The notes under the pieces: generated by a model | Databases searched by the model: none | The model's input: the letters and a program-made list of their open reading frames with translations, nothing else | Told to the model about the DNA's origin: nothing | Part shown: one piece after another, positions 12,178-23,812 of the stretch | Position numbering within the stretch: position 1 is the first letter of the stretch | Layout of the letters: the number at the start of each line of letters is the position of its first letter | DNA from: Cephalotus follicularis | Taxonomy: Eukaryota > Streptophyta > Magnoliopsida > Oxalidales > Cephalotaceae | Length of the DNA: 64,000 nt | Direction of reading: 5' to 3' | Assembly: GCA_001972305.1 (NCBI GenBank) | Contig: BDDD01002120.1 | Location: 47,420 to 111,419 of the forward strand | Made by a program: the position numbers and the translations under genes

Positions 12178-12910
12178 GTCAAGATCGACCCTATCCAATT
12201 TTGATGTCGTCTAATATATTTAATTTACTTTATAAAATTCATCATCAGCACTGTTTTACTGTTGTGATCATTGTAAAAAATGTGAATATTTGTAATTTTT
12301 TTCTCCTAGCTCCGATATTGTAAATCGATGGTTATGATATCTAAACACGAGTATTTTGTCTCATATATCCAACAAGACTGGCCCCATCGAAATCCGAATC
12401 CGACATCTTTTGATATACATTTTTCATTTCACAAAATTAATCTGTGAATATGTCCTTATGCTTATGCATATAAAAATGTTATTCTTTACTAATTTCTTGT
12501 GTATACTAACTTGTTGATCTATTTTTATGTATTTAGTATAATTTTGGATGATTATACATGTCGTCACAATATATATACAGTAGCCATGATGTCTTGATAC
12601 ATGTATGCATGTAAACAATCTTTTTGAAGCATGAACATGTTTATCTTCTGATTATCATTTTATTGCCTTAAATTACTTTGTATATAATTTGTTGATTTAA
12701 AACATATATTTGATCATAAATTTACTGCCAGACGTATATACGTACGATTGCATGTGAGATAGCATAGTTTAAAGTTAGTTTGGTTATTTATACGCATACT
12801 TACACACGTATACACATAAATAGCGTTTTACCGTCTTTTGCATGGTATTTGTTTGTTTTGTGTAAACACTCATATTTTGATCATTTCTACTTTGTGTATG
12901 TGTGTGTATA

Positions 12911-12953
<43 letters not shown>

Positions 12954-13028
12954 TAACATGTATATAACATGTATATTTGATACTTGTTTAGATAAGTTTC
13001 AATCAATGATTGTCGTGAATTTTGTAGG
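12178..13028. other. AT-rich spacer without recognisable element
   Basis: No gene, terminal repeat or coding similarity is visible on either strand. The stretch is AT-rich with short open frames only. It is one of the few intervals here that could be host intergenic DNA, although the abrupt end of the LTR on its left suggests a rearrangement breakpoint. Confidence 0.5.
12915..12950. repeat. (TG)18 microsatellite
   Basis: Eighteen uninterrupted TG units, preceded by an imperfect TG/TA stretch from about 12,893. A typical length-variable plant microsatellite. Confidence 0.95.
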
Positions 13029-13330
13029 AAGTCTAGAGGGGGGGTGAATAGACTTATAAAATTTATACTAGCAAATTATCTAAAAACAATTCAATATCAA
13101 TCACACAAATGAGGAATTTAAAGACTGTAAGGTTGAGAGATTTGCAAACATATATATAGTGGTTCGGCAAACCGCCTACGTCCACTCCCCAAGGCCTCCC
13201 CTTGAGTATTTCACTAGTATGCCCCAATCAGGCTTGAAACTCCAACCGAGCTTCAACAATTTTTGCTTCAACCAAGCGAGGAGGAATCCGCAGTTCATTT
13301 TGAATAAACTATCATACGGACATTATCATC
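13029..13330 (-). repeat. Copia-type LTR 3' end fragment
   Basis: On the minus strand the fragment ends in 'ctattcaccccccctctag', a phrase I associate with the 3' end of plant copia LTRs, and it contains the 'gtggttcggc' segment also seen near 21,385 inside the copia LTR. It is probably the remains of the 3' LTR of the minus-strand copia element whose gag and 5' LTR lie at 17,800-23,141; the rest was lost or displaced by the gypsy LTR that follows. Confidence 0.55.
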
Positions 13331-15173
13331 ATCATATTCTAGTCCATCATATAATCTAAACTGTATATGCATAATATTCACATTACTTCTCATTATATCT
13401 ACATATCAAAATCATCATTATGAATATAATGAAACCTCCCAAATGTCCCAATGCATGCATGTGAGACTAGCCAGAACTGCTAGTATAAGGTGCCTGAATC
13501 CCGTGGTCTACCTCTATGAAAAACCATTTGTTTCAATGTTGGTGGATCAGGTGGATTATCCTCTGCTCTTTCAGCTGCAAAATAAACTGAGAGGTGGTTA
13601 GTCCAAATGACTAAATGAGTTGGGACAAATCATTCCCTGTTGCATCCATACAAGAGACTGGATGCTATGAATATAATGATATAATGGAGTCAAGAATAAT
13701 AAGTCATAATCAAATGGAGGAAGTCCATGAAAAGTACAATAATAAGACTCCAATAAGAATAACCAGTAACTCAACAATGAAGTTTACTGAACAATATCAA
13801 ACTCAAGCAATAATCAAATACATGAGAGTCACAACTCAATAATGGAAACAAATAAACCATAACTATACCGGGCTACAAGCCCAAGATAACAACTGAATAT
13901 CCACTGAACAACAGCACAAATAAAGATAATACCATCCGAGTACAACAACATCACAATGAAATCAGAATAGATAAAAATATCAAGAATCTCGGATGTAAAC
14001 AATCAATCATGGATCAAAAAATGTTCCCATATAAGATAATATCCAAAGATACTGGTACAATTATACTGTCATCATGACATATCAAATCACTGTCACATAT
14101 CCCATGACCAACAAATCTCATATCACCGCCAAATCCCATGGCGTCATATCATAATCGCTGCAGCAATAATATACATATAGGCCATAGGCTACTGGACTGT
14201 ACATATCCTTCATATATCGGTATAGAGTGCCTATGCCTCTACCAAGTCCGAAGGGCCGGGATGATCAGTGCACGGACCCAGCCCTCATCCAAATAATAAC
14301 ATATCCAAACCTCGACCGAGGGGTCGTCGTGTACCCCACGGATCTGCCCTCATCGAAAATCATGTATACATCATCAAATAGCCAACACGGTCAAATGGAT
14401 GAGGGACGGAGCGTCTGCTGCACTCACACTCAGCATACCATCATAGACAAACAGTCATGCCGCAAATCCAGATAATGAAACCCGGGGGCAATCCCACTTA
14501 ACATCTCATCATAGACAATGAGCCATGTTAAGGAGAGTTGAGCATCATATGTAGACCTCATCCTGGATCGGTGGTATCATATGTGACATATCACATAGTA
14601 CCAGTATCAGAGTACAAGATACAGTAGTATAATCACAACAATAATAATAGGAAGGTGAACTAATTTACCCAGAACCCAAGCCTTACATGCTCATACCAAG
14701 TCAAGAAATATGATTTATAGAGGACATCACGGGCATGCAAATCCCATCCAAAACATGATATAAAATAAATAACAGGGTGCATGCAATAAACAAGAATCTC
14801 AAATAATAAGAAGAAAGGGAATGTCCCACTCACAAATTTACTGCAATCCACTATCGCGGATTAGCCCCACGATGCTCCAAATCAGAAACAGGATCCACGT
14901 CTACAAAGTCATCACATGACAATATCCATAAGCATACTTTCCATGCTTATACCATAGCAGATGCCGAAATGCACATATAAGCTACATAATAGCTACATCC
15001 CCCACATTAACACTTACTAGTGTCTCTATACATCCATGAACCTCAAGGATTCATTAGCACATCAGTAATTCCAATTGTCCATCAATACTTTCAATTTCTT
15101 AATCCACATACTTACTAACCTTTTAAATTACCATTAAAATCATAGAAAAATATATCTCTACTATACCTCTAGA

Positions 15174-17070
15174 TGTTGGAAACGGACAAAACCGAATCCA
15201 ATGCCATAAATGGACTATGGCGTGTAGGGTGTAGAACAAAACAAAATAAACAATCATGGTAGCGGAAGAACACCCAATAAAACAAAACCTATCCATTATG
15301 GCACGTCCACAGACCACATGGATCACCACAACATCAACAGAATTGAATTGGTGTCACCATAGTAAACTATGGTGACACACAAGCATGGCAAAAAGAAGAA
15401 GGACCTAGAATTATACCAGCGGGTGAAGGCTCCTTCTTTCTTTGCCGCTACACGCTTGAGTAGATTCCCTTTGATGTTCTCCAAGCCTCAGGAACAACAA
15501 GCAATCCAACCAGTAATGATAAAGTGTATAAACTCACACTCTCTCTCACTTAGCTTAGAAAAGGTTAATTGATATTGACCAATGAAGTCAATGATCAATC
15601 CACCCTAGATAAGCTTATGCTTGGTGTATATCAGATGAAGGAACACACACAATCTACAGAGAAATCCGAGTTCTCTATTGCCCAGCAAAAACTCAAACTT
15701 TTTCCTCTCTGCTACTTCCTGCAGAAAATGCCTATAACTAGCCTCATTTTCTCTCTCCCAATCTCCCATTCACTTAGGATCATGGCCTTCACTCCCTGGG
15801 AGTCCGAAGCCATGATTCCCCCGTTTCTAAAACGTGTAAAATCAAGAGAAAACGGTAAAGGATGTGAGAGAAAACGTGCCCACGAAGTGAGCTCGTGCAC
15901 AGGTTGCACGTTCTGCTCAAAGTCGTCGACGTCTTCCAAAAGACATCGACGCCCATGCAATGTGGCACTAAAGACATCGACGCTTTCTAAAAGACATCAA
16001 CGTCTTTAAAAGAGTTAAGCATCAACGTTTTTCTAAAAGACATCGACGCCTTTTGGCCAGTGAAGCATAAAGAGTCTAACTCTTTTAGTGATCTCATGTA
16101 CCCTTCGAATATTGGTTAAGTAAGATCAAGCATATGTGTTTCCACGAAATGAAAAATCCACACAACCGATATTTGACACCAAGACTTAATATGTCTAACA
16201 TATTAAAGATTTAATCATTATAAGGTAGGGACCCTTTAAAATCTTAGTTATCAGAGAGGTGTTCATAAATTACCGAAATACCCATTGGGTCCGGTTTAGC
16301 CATGCTAAATGGTCCTCGACCAATTTAAATGCTATTGGAATAATATCCAAATATTATCCATATGGAAAAAATAATCTAATTAATTTTCCCACACCTCAAT
16401 AAACAAAGATTTTCTAAGTCGTCAGTTCGCGTGTACTATAATCCCTTGTCATGCTTGGCCCCGATTGAGGTCTAGGGTAAGGATATGTGTCAACCCTAAA
16501 TAGTACCTCAATGGCTAAAATATCTGATCATTACTAGGACCTTTGGTAAACTCTCCGAAAATCTAATTTCCAATCTACCTCAACCTTGGCCAAGGATTTC
16601 ATAAGTCCAAAGTATAATCAGACCATAATAAGGCTGATCACCTTCGCTCAGGTGTGACAATCCCTTATTGCGCACTCACTTATATTCGTATAGATTCGAT
16701 CATACCCAAAGACCACCTGATTGCCAGCCCTGCGTAAGGACTGGGTAAGGTGGTCCATGAGCAGGCAACATACGCGCAAGTCTATCCAGTTCACTAATGC
16801 CCACAAAGTGAACCTATGACTTGGAACAAGTTTGACATAAGGAATAAGGTAACCAGTCTCACAGCCTCCATGCCAGGGATCCAACCTTATGTCAGGGCAT
16901 CACTAGTATAAGTATGTAATTAACTACTTCAATTATGTGATAAAATACAAGTGATATAGCCATAACAAAATTTAGCACGCATCATATACAAGGAATAAGA
17001 TTGTTCCATACATTGGTAAGATAAAATATGACAACTCATCTAATGGCTTGTCGGGTCACTATATCTAACA
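15174..17070. repeat. Copia-type solo LTR, 1.9 kb, nested
   Basis: Begins TGTTGGAAACGG, ends TCTAACA, and is flanked by a perfect 5-bp target duplication CTAGA (15,169-15,173 and 17,071-17,075). No primer site or internal region is present, so it is a solo LTR left after recombination. It interrupts the minus-strand gypsy LTR. It contains a TCGA-core motif array (15,920-16,060). The strand is not decided by the sequence because the terminal TGTT/AACA is symmetrical. Confidence 0.85.
15920..16060. repeat. TCGA-core palindrome array in copia solo LTR
   Basis: About seven copies of 'aaagacatcgacgtcttt'-like motifs (variants gtcgtcgacgtctt, agacatcgacgc, agacatcaacgtctt) in 140 bp, spaced 15-30 bp. 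Very like the array at 25,220-25,580 in a gypsy LTR. Confidence 0.8.
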
Positions 17071-19318
17071 CTAGAAACCCGAAATTTTTTAGATGATAAT
17101 AGGGACTACATCATGCTATCATACTTCTATTTACCATACATCAAAATCTTAGAATTCATCAACCATTCCTACTTCCATTGGAGCTGAATTTTTAAAGGAT
17201 AGGAAAGATAATTAGTCTATGAAATTAACCTCAATTTACTACCACATATTCATCCCTAACTTTATAAAGAAAAAAACTCAATTTCCTCCTTACTAGCCAT
17301 GAACCCGAAAATGAAGAGAGAGATAAAAGAGAAATTAAATTATGCTATAAAGCTTCAATTCCTATCATAACATGCCAACAAGTTTCCAAAGACAACTTCA
17401 ACTTCTTCCATTATGCCTCAAACCCGAAAATGGGGAGCTAACATGCAATCCAATAACTAATCTTAGCAAGGTAATAGTTAAAGTTTACCTTAAAACACAA
17501 GAAGAGTAGAGGAGAATCACTTTATAAACTTGGTCTCTTCAAGATTACTTGAAGAATTTTGAAGAAGAACGAAGGGCTTGCAAGAGAAGGATGCACCGGG
17601 TAAGCAAAGAAATGAGGAATGTCATTTGTCTTCCTTTGCAAGCCTTAAAATTTTGTAATATCAAAGAAGTTTCTAGGACCTTAGAGGTCTTTCAAGACTT
17701 GGTCGGGTTTAAGGAAAAATTGGGCCTTAATGACTGTAATTTTTGGGCCTTAAAACACCAAAATTTTGGCCTTGCATGAAGTTAGAAACTTTGGGCCGAA
17801 TTTTGCATTGTAAACACCAAAAATGATGCATTGTAGAGGTCTTCTTCCTTGCTTGATTCTCCCTTTTTAAGATGCTTCTTGAAATGCATCTTTCCTTGTT
17901 GTCTCTTGTTGGAGAGAAACTTCTTGAACTTTCTTGTGATTAGGGCCATCTTTTCATCTTCATCACTCACATCTTCATTCTCCTCTTTTGAGGCTCTAAA
18001 TGCAACATTTTTATTCTTTTTGGTCTCCTCACTTTCATGGTTCATCATTGCGGTCTCATGTGTCATCAAAGATCCAAGAAGCTGCTTGAGTGGGAGAGTT
18101 GTGAGGTTCTTAGCTTCCTCAATTACAGTCACCTTTGGTGTCCAGCTCTTTGGCAAACATCTTAAAATCGTCCTAACAAATTCTTGGTTAAGATAACATT
18201 TTCCAAGATTTTTAAGAGAATTAATAATATTAGTAAAACGAGTAAACATATCATTAATACTCTCATCATCATGCATCATAAACAGTTTATATTGATGTAC
18301 AAACATGCTTATTTTTTACTCCTTAACTTGGTTGGTACCTTCATAGGTAACCTCCAATAAGTTCCACATTTCTTTTGTAAGCCCCAAAATTTTATGTAAA
18401 TGTTTGTATTATATAATATGGTGAAATGGTGATTTGGGCTTGGGATTGTTATCTCCTCTTCTTGGGCCAAACTTTGGCTATGGTATAAATGTAATTGTTG
18501 GTCAGAATTGGACCATGGAAGGAAATTGGATGATGGGCCGACCATTGTAAGAAAGGCGGCATATGTGTATGGAAAATTCTAGAGCCTTTCGCTCAAATAA
18601 AAGGAGATATTTTAGGGTAAAAGGGACCACTTGCCTCATAATTCAGGGAAAGAGACAAAGGAAATACCTTTGTCTAGAGAGTTCGACACTCTCTCTACTC
18701 TTGTTTTATCTTCTTGTCTCTGGACCTAGGGGGAGATAGTGAGAGAGCGAAATTGAGTGAGAAGGCTCAGGTTGGTGCAAAGGAGAGGTGTTGGATTCAC
18801 AGTAGTGAGTGGAACCATAAGGAAACACCAAATCAACGGTTTGACAGCAATTCTCAAAGATCTAAAAGAATCAATTGTTATTGAGGTAGGTCCTACTCGT
18901 ATGCCTTGAGCTGATATATGTTTATAAATATATCTACTGTGATGTTGTATGCTTCTGTGGGCTTATAAATCATATTGCTATAAATTGATATGTGGTGCTG
19001 TTATGAGCTGTTAGATCAAGATATTGATTGGAATCGATCTCTGGAGCTTATGACTCCATTGAATCGGATGACTGATTACCGAAATTGGACTTAGATTGTA
19101 GATGAGCTGTTTAACAACCATATATTATTGTTCTGCTAAATCCTTAGACTGTTGACGCTTCTAAATGGAGTGGTGGTGTTTCACTGGAAGTGTACCTCAG
19201 TACCGAGGCAAACCTTGTACTTGAGGGAGATTGTATTGTTACTCTTCGTTCTTATTGTAGACACTAAGTCTAAGTCAGAGCGGACCTCGGAGGAAAGAGG
19301 TCACTGCGCCACAAGACT

Positions 19319-19620
19319 GCAGAGCAGACTTGTCCATGAGGTGGCAGAGAAGACCAGCGCCACAAGACTGCAAGGCAGACTTGTCCATGAGGCGGTAGAG
19401 AAGACCTGTGCCACAAGACTGTAGAGCAGACTTGTCCATGAGGAGGCAGAGAAGACCTGAGCCATAATACTGCAGAGCAGACTTGTCCATGAGGCGACAG
19501 AGAAGACCTGTGCCACAAGACTGTAAGGTAGACTTGTCCATGAGGCAGCAGAGAGGCCTGCGCCACAAGGCTATAAAGCAGACCTGTCCATAAGGCTACA
19601 GAGTAGACCTGCGCCTTGGT
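19319..19620 (+). repeat. 51-bp tandem repeat in solo LTR B1
   Basis: Six units, the last ones degenerate, each with 'gcagagcagacttgtcc', 'atgaggcggcagagaag' and 'acctgtgccacaagact'. The period of 51 bp is a multiple of three, which leaves several long but meaningless open frames on both strands. Confidence 0.9.
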
Positions 19621-19865
19621 TGCAGAGAAGAGCCAACCTGAGCTTATAGCATCGAATAGTAGAGTAGAGCATACCTATCCCAAGGATTGTAGTGCAGAAT
19701 TGCGCTAATAGCGCTTTGAACGGCAGAGTCAACGTTTAGTGCTTGTCCTCTACTAAACATGCTCCTTATAACCTTCCATCCCTTTGATACCTCCAAGGGG
19801 ATTCAATAACCTTGTAAGGAATTGTATAGTATGGAATTGTATTATATAGTTAGAAACCCTAAGGG

Positions 19866-20055
19866 TCACCAAAATTGAGATGACCGAAAATGTCACCACA
19901 ACCGAGATGACCGTATAGGTCACCACCGATAGAGATGACAGAAAAGGTCACCACCAATGGAGATGACCGCAGAGGTCACCACTCATTAAGATGACAGTAA
20001 AAGTCACCAAATGAGATGACTGCAAAGGTCACCAAAGGAGATGACCGTGAGGGCT
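19866..20055 (+). repeat. About 27-bp repeat with TGACC/GGTCA inverted arms
   Basis: Seven to eight units of the form 'gagatgaccgaaaaggtcaccacc'. Most units contain the inverted pair TGACC-N5/6-GGTCA, so each is a small palindrome. Some units carry one changed base in one arm (TGACA, TGACT, AGTCA). Confidence 0.85.
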
Positions 20056-21274
20056 ATTGATTATGCATGGCTATTGATTGTAAAGGTATGTGTGAATATG
20101 GTATGTATATATATATGGTTATTGATTGTAATTGTATTGTGATAGCTATCCTATAGAGACTAACGTTAAGGGAGGTCTGACTCGGTGAATATTCACCTTC
20201 TTTGCTCTATTTATAAATGTCACCTTAGTCTGCTCTACCTCGGCAAAGGAGGCCGAGGAGAGCTTATATGCACCCTAAAATGATATTGGATATTATGGAA
20301 TGTTCGGTAGCCTGCTACCTCGGCATAGAAACCAGAGGAAAGCCCATATGTGCCCGTGACAATTTTTGGAATGATATGCACACTGAATGGGTATGGAATT
20401 GTATTGTTATGGTTGTGGAATCGTATGGTTATGGTATGGAATTGAATTGGTTATATGTACTGTTGCATTGTACATCTCGCATGTCATGCATCCTCATCCT
20501 CTGCATATAGTAGTTCCTACACAGGCATGGGTTGCTGACCCATTCTCTGAATAAGTCAGGTCCAGGTGACACAGCCCAATGACTAGATGGATGAGATTGC
20601 AACGTGGAGCTTCACCGTTAGAGCAGTTCCATACGGCCTACCTTTTATAATGAGAGAGGATATTGTAATTATTATATTTGACCTGTCGACTTGTGGTAGT
20701 GTTGTGATATGAAACATTGATGTATATGAATGGTTATCCACGTGTTATATATATTGATTGATTATTCTGCTTGCATTGTTCTGTTTTGATCTAAAGTTTT
20801 AAATTGTTACATATTTGGATGATGGAAATGGATGGTATGGATGGTATGGATGGCATGCCACGTGTCGGATCGTTGGGTCCTCCCTATGGTTCAAGGCATG
20901 ACATCTTTTATGGAGTCACATGAGGATATACGATTGAATTCAACCGTATTAACTGCACAAAATAGAACATGTTTAGCCTTTTAATTGAGTTGAAGCAATT
21001 TGAGATCATTGTCATTAAACTCATTTTCAGATTTAGGAGTAACCATCCCTTCTATAGTTTTAGTGGGAACTTTGGGACCATTAACTATAATGTTCCATAA
21101 TTAGTAGTCTAGTGATTGAATGAATATAGTCATTTTGGTTTTCCAAAAGCTATAATTGTTCCCATCAAAGTAGGGAGGTCTAGTTATTGAAGAACCTTCA
21201 AACCCCATGTTGAGATTCATTAAGGTTGCCATAGATCTTTATATCATTAACAATTAAGAATAATAAGATAACTA

Positions 21275-21286
21275 GCTTTGATACCA
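21275..21286 (-). other. Primer binding site of minus-strand copia element
   Basis: Read on the minus strand, TGGTATCAAAGC matches the initiator-Met tRNA site at 11 of 12 positions. It lies 2 bp from the LTR and about 40 bp upstream of the gag ATG, confirming the orientation. Confidence 0.85.
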
Positions 21287-21288
21287 AT

Positions 21289-23141
21289 TGAAGGTGCGAT
21301 AGGGCAATCAATTCTAATCTCAAATGACTGTAAGTAAAAATATAAGTAAGAGAGAGTAAGAGATTGCAAAGAAAGTTTAGAGTGGTTCGACATTAAAGAA
21401 ATGGGACAAATATCCATGTTGGTTCTTTAATTAGGGCTTTAAAGAACTGGATAAACTAGCGTATGCTGATCTCGCCTGGTGAAAGGGATGGAGTATCTCA
21501 CTGGGACCTTGTACACTGAATGGACCTGAGACTCTCGATAGTCTTAGAAGGAACACCTACATGGATATATACCTTTATGTTAATAGGAGTTCTTTTCGTT
21601 TGTAGTAATGCATCCGATCTTTAGACCTGAGAAGATACAGTCGCATTGTGTGCAACTTTCATGCTTTGATATCCTTCAAAGATGATGCTTTATGGTGTTT
21701 TTGAAAGGAGGGTGTTTGGTATGACGAGGTGTACATGAATGTGGGGTAGCAGATAACATGGAATCCATCACACCCTGGTAAGGGTGAAATGCTCTATGTG
21801 ATTTGATGAGTTAGAAACTCATAAACCCTCAGTCGAGGTAGTGCGAATTGGAAATGGGATTTCTGAGAATTCTGTAGAGAGTGTTAATTCAAGATCGTAA
21901 CACATAACACTAAGTCAAATTTGGGTTTGACATTAATCCATACCCTAGACATCAGTCGAAGCTAAGGATTATAGTGCATGAATATCTGCAAGAAAATAAG
22001 ATTTGAAGAGATTTATTTCGCGTTATTCGGGTAATCATAACACACTGCTAGATGTCAATTATGATAGTAGAAAGATTAAAAATATTAATGAGATTAATAT
22101 TCTGAATTAGATTAATGGGATTAATTCTGAGCTAATCAATTATAATAGTTCTAATTTATTGGGTAGTTTAAACGTTTGAATACCAACTCCGAATATCTTT
22201 GCAGGAGCTATTCGGTGCACCTTTACAACTTCTGTGATTGACCTCAATCACATACACTTTTAGGTTCACTCCCCTTTATAATAAAAGTAATACAATGATC
22301 GTTTTGTGATATGATATAACCTCTCTAAGGTTGGATATATAATGAATAAGCTCACAACAATGGCTCAAGTTAACACTTGCTAAAAACAACAAATAAAGCT
22401 CTTGAAATTGAATGACTCTTGATATGAAAGATTTTAGACTTTGTTGTTTTGTATTATGTTCGTTGTTGTATTTTTCTGTTGATCCAAGTCTCTATTTATA
22501 GAGTTTCTGTAGAATATAGCCGTTGAATATGTCAGAGAGTCTTTGGATATGTTTTGGAGAGTTTTTCCATTGATTCAGCATTGATAAGATTGTGCAAATC
22601 GTAATCCCAGCTCAAAGCGTCACCGGTTTCGATCTAAGTGTCGACGCTTAGTTGTTACCGTTACGCCTTAAATTGCATCTTCCTGTTTACTTCGTCAGTT
22701 TTGCCACTTAAACCCTGAGCTTAGTGAAGCGCTACCACTTTAAATGGAGCGTCGTCGGTTTGTGCGTTATTCATTCTTTAATTCCTTAACTGTTGATGCT
22801 TAGTAACCCTGTCAACGCTTTGCATAAAGCACTCCCGTATTCTTGTAAGTGTCACCGCTTAACCTTTGTACCAAAACGTTGATATTGACTCTTTAACATT
22901 TGTCGCTAGTTGCTCTAAGCGCTGTCGCTTGAAAATGAGTGTTGATTTATCTCTAAGCGCTGAAGGTTTGAAAATAAGCGTCGTCGCTTTATGCTCTTTT
23001 GCTTAGAACACATTCTCAACTACTGGCGCTTTGAGTTTTGTTTTGTTTGGAAATTCATCTTTGTCAACTTGCACATAAAGTGAAAATGATTATATGCAAA
23101 TAGGTTATCATCAAAATTAGGATTTTGACAAAATGTCAACA
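21289..23141 (-). repeat. Copia 5' LTR (1.85 kb)
   Basis: On the minus strand it starts TGTTGACATTTTGTC at 23,141, the start typical of SIRE-like copia LTRs, and ends CA at 21,289 beside the primer site. A TATA element (ctataaatagag) is at 22,491-22,503, minus strand. An array of degenerate GTCGACGC motifs (22,610-23,040) lies 110-540 bp upstream of it, in U3. The flank at 23,142-23,146 is TATTC; the partner target copy cannot be found because the 3' end of the element is damaged. Confidence 0.85.
22610..23040. repeat. GTCGACGC-type motif array in copia U3
   Basis: About twelve degenerate copies of 'aagcgtcgacgctt' (for example aagtgtcgacgctta near 22,636, ggagcgtcgtcggttt, ctgtcaacgcttt, aagcgctgtcgctt), spaced 20-50 bp, upstream of the minus-strand TATA element. 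Confidence 0.75.
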
Positions 23142-23146
23142 TATTC

Positions 23147-23458
23147 ATTGGTGAATGCAGACATAGTCAAGTTCTACATGTTGTGTAAAAGATAGCCTAG
23201 TGTTTGCACATAGTAGTGAAGCAATAGGGCATATGACAGAGAGGGTTTTAATCTATTTGGAAGATACTCAAATAGAGCAAGCAATCAACCAAAGAAAATA
23301 AGAAAGATAGATTTGCAAGAGTGAGCACAAGATTTATGGTATTTTGGCCAACCCAACCTACGTTCACTTTCTTCCTTGGGGGAGCCTACCACAAGAAGTC
23401 TATTAAGTGTAGTACACTTAAAGAATGACCAGATTACAGTAGGCTCTATCAGGCCTTT
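23147..23458 (-). repeat. Copia-type LTR, 3' part of a split copy
   Basis: Contains the 'tttggccaacccaacctacgttcac' type segment found in other copia LTR ends here, and continues after the inserted LTR at 36,719. The first 90 bp (23,147-23,235) may be flank or internal sequence. The insertion target duplication CCTTT is at 23,454-23,458. Confidence 0.55.
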
Positions 23459-23653
23459 CGTAACGCCCCGAAACAACTCATTACGCTTTAGCATATTTTG
23501 CATCACATGGCACAATATATAGATATTATGGACGATAATTGTGCATATGGTTATGGATGGTATGGGGTTATTTTCAATTACCTATTTGATAAGATTGTAT
23601 GTCTATTGACGATAATTTTTATGCATGAGGGTGGATATAGTTGAGAGAGGGCC

Positions 23654-23662
23654 TATAAATAG
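23654..23662 (+). promoter_or_regulatory. TATA element of solo LTR G
   Basis: TATAAATAG about 195 bp into the LTR, followed within 30-90 bp by a CT-rich tract. This is the layout of a plant core promoter (TATA plus Y-patch). It is likely the LTR promoter; no transcript evidence can be seen from sequence. Confidence 0.6.
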
Positions 23663-23812
23663 AACTTTAACACTTTTAAACACCTCATTTTCTCCATCTT
23701 TTCTTCTCTCTACCGTCCTTTCCCTTCTCTCTACTAAACACTCATCCTAAACACCATTTTATCTACTAATTTGGCTCAAGAACAAAGGGGAATGGGTTGA
23801 TGACTAATCATA

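Larger units (their letters stand above)
13335..17795 (-). repeat. Gypsy LTR related to family A, minus strand, split by a nested solo LTR
   Basis: Read on the minus strand, 17,071-17,795 matches the 2760-3130 part of the family A LTR (the 'aggcccaaaaatta' region and 'caaatgacattc' block), and 13,335-15,173 matches the 3' half, including the clover-like 'cacttagtcatt' segment and the 'cctgatccacca' block. The first 500 bp of the LTR, including its motif array, is missing. It lies between copia LTR and copia gag sequence, so it was inserted into the copia element. No clean target duplication could be read. Confidence 0.7.
18376..20903 (+). repeat. Gypsy solo LTR B1 (2.5 kb) inside copia gag
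   Basis: Begins TGTAAGCCCC, ends GGCATGACA, with a perfect 5-bp duplication TCTTT (18,371-18,375 and 20,904-20,908). It interrupts the copia gag frame. It contains two different tandem arrays (19,319-19,620 and 19,866-20,050). Blocks near both ends, including 'gttgctgacccattc' at about 20,530, match solo LTR B2 at 38,781-41,333, but the middle does not. Confidence 0.9.
17800..21232 (-). pseudogene. Copia Gag polyprotein start, split by solo LTR
   Basis: Read right to left, an ATG at 21,232 lies 40 bp inside the primer site and opens a copia Gag. The N-terminal block has PPYFDGNNYSFWKTKM (about 21,180), then after the nested LTR the UBN2-type region with VHQYKLFMM, ILRCLPKSW and EEAKNLTTLPLKQLLGSLMTHE (18,300-18,080), ending in a Lys/Glu-rich tail. 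In-frame TAA stops follow QSLDY, LLQLN and QVKE. The zinc knuckle and all of pol are missing; the frame ends at the junction with gypsy sequence near 17,800. In an intact element Gag builds the particle. The two halves rejoin in frame when the LTR at 18,376-20,903 and one TCTTT are removed. Confidence 0.85.

Noticed and set aside
16648..16884. 78-codon minus-strand frame in the copia solo LTR
   Set aside because: No recognisable domain, and LTRs rarely code. Kept out of the gene list, though conservation in other copies would be worth testing.
19270..19568. Three overlapping open frames of 71-98 codons on the minus strand
   Set aside because: They arise because the 51-bp tandem repeat is a multiple of three and lacks stops; the translation is the same unit repeated, inside a solo LTR.
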